Of a stretch of DNA of 9,179 nucleotides, positions 7,062-9,179 are shown in pieces. The DNA is from Anaerolineae bacterium (lineage in GTDB: Bacteria > Chloroflexota > Anaerolineae > B4-G1 > SLSP01), in the NCBI GenBank assembly GCA_016927095.1, contig JAFGNI010000306.1:1-9179 (forward strand), written 5' to 3'. The notes beneath the pieces were generated by a model. That model was given only the letters and a program-made list of their open reading frames with translations. It searched no databases and had not been told where the DNA came from. The first letter of the stretch is position 1. Each line of letters starts with the position of its first letter. Made by a program: the position numbers and the translations under genes.

Positions 7062-7667
7062 CTACTGGCGCGCGTAGGTTCCCATCAGTGCTACCTCCCC
7101 AAGGATGTGACCCTCCATCGCCTCGAGCAGGGCATCCTTCTGCGTCCTGTCGGGCAGCGCCGTCAGAGCGGCGTCCAGCGCGTAGAGCTTGAAAAAGTAG
7201 CGGTGGGTGCCGCTGGGCGGACAGGGACCCGCATACCCAATGCGACCGCCACTGTTCTGCCCCTGACGGATGCCGTTCTGCAGCGTCTCCTCCGCGGGGA
7301 CGCCCTCCGATAGACCGGCCACATCGCTTGGGATGTTATAGAGCACCCAATGGACCCAGGTGCCACCGGGCGCGTCGGGATCATCCATGATCAGGGCTAG
7401 GCTCTCCGTACCGTCGGGCAGCCCCTCCCATGCCAGCGGCGGAGAGATGTTCTCCCCGTCACAGGTGTAGATCGAGGGAATCAGCTGATCAGCCGCAAAT
7501 GCGCCGCTTGTAAGTGTGAAGCCCACCACTTGGTCTCCCGTCTGTGACGATGGCATGGTTGGGACAGGTGCATCTGGCTCTGCCGTCAGTGTACCACACC
7601 CTGTCAACAACGCCGTGATCCCGATCGCCGCCAGCCGGCGGAGGATTGGTTTCGTGTTCGCGTTCAT
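7062..7667 (-). CDS. YbhB/YbcL-family (PEBP, Raf-kinase-inhibitor-like) lipoprotein
   Basis: Predicted envelope lipoprotein of the phosphatidylethanolamine-binding protein superfamily; the biochemical role of bacterial members is largely unsettled. 201 residues. A lipoprotein signal peptide (basic KPILRR, hydrophobic core, lipobox LTGC with Cys24) is followed by a short Pro/Thr linker and a PEBP domain (about 46-200). Family landmarks are visible: MDDPDAP (94-100), HWVLYNIP (106-113) and GPCPPSGTHRYFF (147-159), which contribute to the anion-binding pocket. The start is the ATG at 7665-7667, backed by GGAGAGG five bases upstream. The frame stays open upstream to 7784, but that extension has no family similarity and would bury the signal peptide. 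It lies 109 bp upstream of the cyclase gene. Despite the family's Raf-inhibitor name, an exported lipoprotein should not meet the cytoplasmic kinase domain encoded nearby. Confidence 0.94.
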   Translation of the reverse strand: MNANTKPILRRLAAIGITALLTGCGTLTAEPDAPVPTMPSSQTGDQVVGFTLTSGAFAADQLIPSIYTCDGENISPPLAWEGLPDGTESLALIMDDPDAPGGTWVHWVLYNIPSDVAGLSEGVPAEETLQNGIRQGQNSGGRIGYAGPCPPSGTHRYFFKLYALDAALTALPDRTQKDALLEAMEGHILGEVALMGTYARQ

Positions 7668-7672
7668 TGGTG

Positions 7673-7679
7673 CCTCTCC
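7673..7679 (-). promoter_or_regulatory. Ribosome binding site of the PEBP lipoprotein gene
   Basis: GGAGAGG on the minus strand ends five bases before the ATG at 7665-7667. It fixes the start so that the protein begins directly with its lipoprotein signal peptide. Confidence 0.65.
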
Positions 7680-7692
7680 AGTCGCTGAAAGG

Positions 7693-7736
7693 CGGCATCG
7701 CCAGGGCTCCCGGTAGCCGGGGCTCTGGCGATGCCG
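7693..7736. other. Long GC-rich stem-loop in the gap before the PEBP gene
   Basis: Arms 7693-7704 (CGGCATCGCCAG) and 7725-7736 (CTGGCGATGCCG) are perfectly complementary over 12 bp. The pairing continues inward to 7710/7719, giving 18 pairs on the plus strand with two G-U pairs; on the minus-strand RNA those two become A-C mismatches. The loop is 8 nt. In the gene direction the stem is followed by CCTTTCAG, a poor U tract, so it is a doubtful terminator for the cyclophilin gene, whose stop is 124 bp upstream. It ends 14 bp before the PEBP ribosome binding site, so it could also be a leader structure. Confidence 0.6.
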
Positions 7737-7749
7737 AATCACCGATTCG
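7735..7749. other. Small inverted repeat CGAATC-ACC-GATTCG next to the larger stem-loop
   Basis: A perfect 6-bp inverted repeat with a 3-base loop. It shares its first two bases with the right arm of the larger stem-loop at 7693-7736, so the two structures compete slightly at the junction. Its function is unknown. Confidence 0.4.
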
Positions 7750-7859
7750 TCTGAGCCAAGCGACTGCAACCTGGCGAATCTCACACGCCTGCCGCTGTCT
7801 GCTTGTGCTATGTCACGTGCCCCAGCCCTCCCGCCGAGCGCTGAGGGGCAAAGGCTAGC

Positions 7860-9179
7860 TTACTCCTCCGTGATCTCGATAGTCTCGATCAGATCGCCAG
7901 GCTCACTGGCGGTCTGGGGATCCCGGATCGAGATCGCGTTGAGGACGTCGAGCCCCTCGACAACCTTGCCGAAAACGGTGTGCCTACCGTTCAGCCAGGG
8001 CGTCTCCGCGAAGGTAATGAAGAACTGGCTGCCGTTGGTGTTGGCGCCGGCATTGGCCATCGACAACACGCCAGGCCCATCGTGGGTCAGGCTGCTGTCA
8101 AACTCATCAGCAAAGGTGTAGCCGGGTCCGCCCGTCCCGATACCGGTGGGATCGCCGCCCTGGGCCATGAAATCCTCGATGACGCGGTGGAAGGTCGTGT
8201 CGTCGTAGTAGCCCTCGCGGGCCAGGAAGACGAAGTTGTTGACCGTGTTGGGCACCTTGTCCGCGTAGAGCTCAACCACGATGTCACCCTTCTCAGTCTT
8301 GAAGGTCGCCGTGTAGGTCTTCTCAGGATCGATGATCATCGCTGGGCGCCCCGGGTACATGCCGTTGCGCGCGGCGGGATCCGCGGGCATCGAAATCGTG
8401 CCCGGTTCCACACGAACCTCAGGCGTGGGCGTCGGCATGCGGGATTCCTCAACCTCGGTGATGGTGATGGTCTGGATCTCGTCGCCGGGCTCGCTGGCAG
8501 TCATGGGATCTCGGATCGAGATCGACTGCAGGACATCCATGCCCTCGACCACCTTGCCAAAGACAGTGTGCGCGCCGTCGAGCCAAGGGGTCGCGGCAAA
8601 GGTAATGAAGAACTGGCTGCCGTTGGTGTTGGCTCCCGCATTAGCCATGGAGAGGACACCAGGCCCATCGTGGGTCAGCTCGGGGTGGAACTCGTCGGCG
8701 AAGGTGTAGCCGGGCCCCCCGGTGCCGGTCCCCGTCGGATCGCCGCCCTGCGCCATGAAGCCGTCGATCACGCGGTGGAACGTCGTGTTGTCGTAGTATC
8801 CGTCGCGCGCGAGGGCGACGAAGTTGTTGACGGTATTGGGCGCCTTATCCGCGAAGAGCTCAACCATAATGTCGCCCTTCTCTGTCTCAAACGTAGCTAG
8901 GTATACGGTGTCCGGGTCGATCTGCATCGCCGGAGGCGCGCTGTACATCCCGTTGCGCGCAGCTGGGTCGCTAGGCATATCTGCATTCCCTTCTGTAGGT
9001 TGTGTTGTATCGTTGATGTTGGCTGTATCCAGGGCAACCTCCCCGACCGGCGCCTCCTCTTCCGGATCGTATCCCTCGACGCTCGTGGCAGGTGTATCTG
9101 CAGCCTCAGGTGAAGCGTTACCACGACCCAGAACCAGCACCAGCACGATGACGATGACCGCAATAACGGCTAGCACGAT
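7860..9179 (-). CDS. Membrane-anchored peptidyl-prolyl isomerase with two cyclophilin domains, N-terminus cut by window edge
   Basis: Predicted extracytoplasmic cyclophilin that catalyses cis/trans isomerisation of proline peptide bonds, probably helping envelope or secreted proteins fold. 439 residues are visible and the frame runs off the right edge. Order: hydrophobic anchor (about 1-17), acidic linker (about 20-67), cyclophilin 1 (68-243), a 20-residue Pro/Thr linker with PTPTPEV, cyclophilin 2 (264-439). Both domains keep the cyclophilin A active-site set: FHRVI Arg (136 and 332), FMAQGGD Gln (144 and 340), SQFFIT Phe, and Trp-Leu plus His in WLDGAH/WLNGRH. The Trp (199 and 395) is the cyclosporin-binding position, often replaced in bacterial cyclophilins. 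The domains are about 82% identical (144 of 176 by hand count), showing an internal duplication. The GTG at 9174-9176 is unlikely to be the true start, because it lies inside the hydrophobic run. Confidence 0.95.
   Translation of the reverse strand: MVLAVIAVIVIVLVLVLGRGNASPEAADTPATSVEGYDPEEEAPVGEVALDTANINDTTQPTEGNADMPSDPAARNGMYSAPPAMQIDPDTVYLATFETEKGDIMVELFADKAPNTVNNFVALARDGYYDNTTFHRVIDGFMAQGGDPTGTGTGGPGYTFADEFHPELTHDGPGVLSMANAGANTNGSQFFITFAATPWLDGAHTVFGKVVEGMDVLQSISIRDPMTASEPGDEIQTITITEVEESRMPTPTPEVRVEPGTISMPADPAARNGMYPGRPAMIIDPEKTYTATFKTEKGDIVVELYADKVPNTVNNFVFLAREGYYDDTTFHRVIEDFMAQGGDPTGIGTGGPGYTFADEFDSSLTHDGPGVLSMANAGANTNGSQFFITFAETPWLNGRHTVFGKVVEGLDVLNAISIRDPQTASEPGDLIETIEITEE
7863..8390 (-). 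repeat. Internal duplication, C-terminal cyclophilin copy
   Basis: This 528-bp in-frame unit is the second copy of the unit at 8451-8978, with an offset of 588 bp (196 codons). The copies align without gaps. The longest identical DNA run I found is 35 bp (8011-8045 against 8599-8633), over the conserved [10 protein letters not shown] region. Only a 60-bp linker separates the units. Confidence 0.9.
8451..8978 (-). repeat. Internal duplication, N-terminal cyclophilin copy
   Basis: First copy of the 528-bp unit. The duplicated block starts before the cyclophilin fold proper, at the shared MP(S/A)DPAARNGMY leader, so the leader peptide was duplicated with the domain. Differences cluster in the leader (about residues 12-27 of the unit) and in surface loops, while the active-site stretch (residues 101-128 of the unit) is identical in protein. 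Confidence 0.9.

Noticed and set aside
7668..7784. Upstream extension of the PEBP gene by 39 codons
   Set aside because: It would place a non-conserved basic segment before a clear lipoprotein signal peptide, it overlaps the stem-loop, and the internal ATG has a good ribosome binding site.
7980..8900. Plus-strand open frame of 306 codons with an apparent internal repeat
   Set aside because: The repeat merely mirrors the duplicated cyclophilin domains read in the wrong direction.

Overview
The window is GC-rich and carries five genes, all on the minus strand. In transcription order (high to low coordinate) they are: a membrane-anchored protein with two cyclophilin domains (N-terminus beyond the right edge), a YbhB/PEBP-family lipoprotein, a large class III adenylate cyclase/AAA ATPase protein, a membrane-bound PP2C phosphatase carrying a zinc ribbon and a degenerate kinase domain, and a transmembrane Ser/Thr kinase (C-terminus beyond the left edge). 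Pro/Thr-rich linkers of the (T/S)PTP type, abundant Hanks-type kinase/PP2C signalling, a cyclase-ATPase protein and high GC together suggest a Chloroflexota-like bacterium (Anaerolineae, Caldilineae or similar). This is inference from style; no taxonomic marker is present.

Layout: the kinase occupies 1-1327 and the phosphatase 1462-3465, with a 134-bp gap holding short direct repeats. The cyclase occupies 3599-6952, starts at TTG behind a perfect AGGAGG, and is separated from the phosphatase by 133 bp that contain a plausible promoter. The PEBP lipoprotein lies at 7062-7667. The cyclophilin gene ends at 7860; the 192-bp gap between it and the PEBP gene holds a long GC-rich stem-loop. No gap exceeds 200 bp. 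Gaps of 109-192 bp are loose for a tight operon, so several transcription units are possible despite the shared direction.

Function: the left two thirds look like a signalling block. An apparently active kinase and an apparently active PP2C phosphatase sit side by side, each predicted to be membrane-tethered with an extracytoplasmic Pro/Ser/Thr-rich part. Next to them is a predicted cytosolic adenylate cyclase with the domain order of animal soluble adenylyl cyclase (two cyclase domains, NTPase, helical repeats), in which the catalytic residues are split between the two cyclase domains. The right third encodes two envelope proteins: a lipoprotein PEBP and a tandem-duplicated cyclophilin. No RNA genes, CRISPR arrays, insertion sequences or phage genes were seen.
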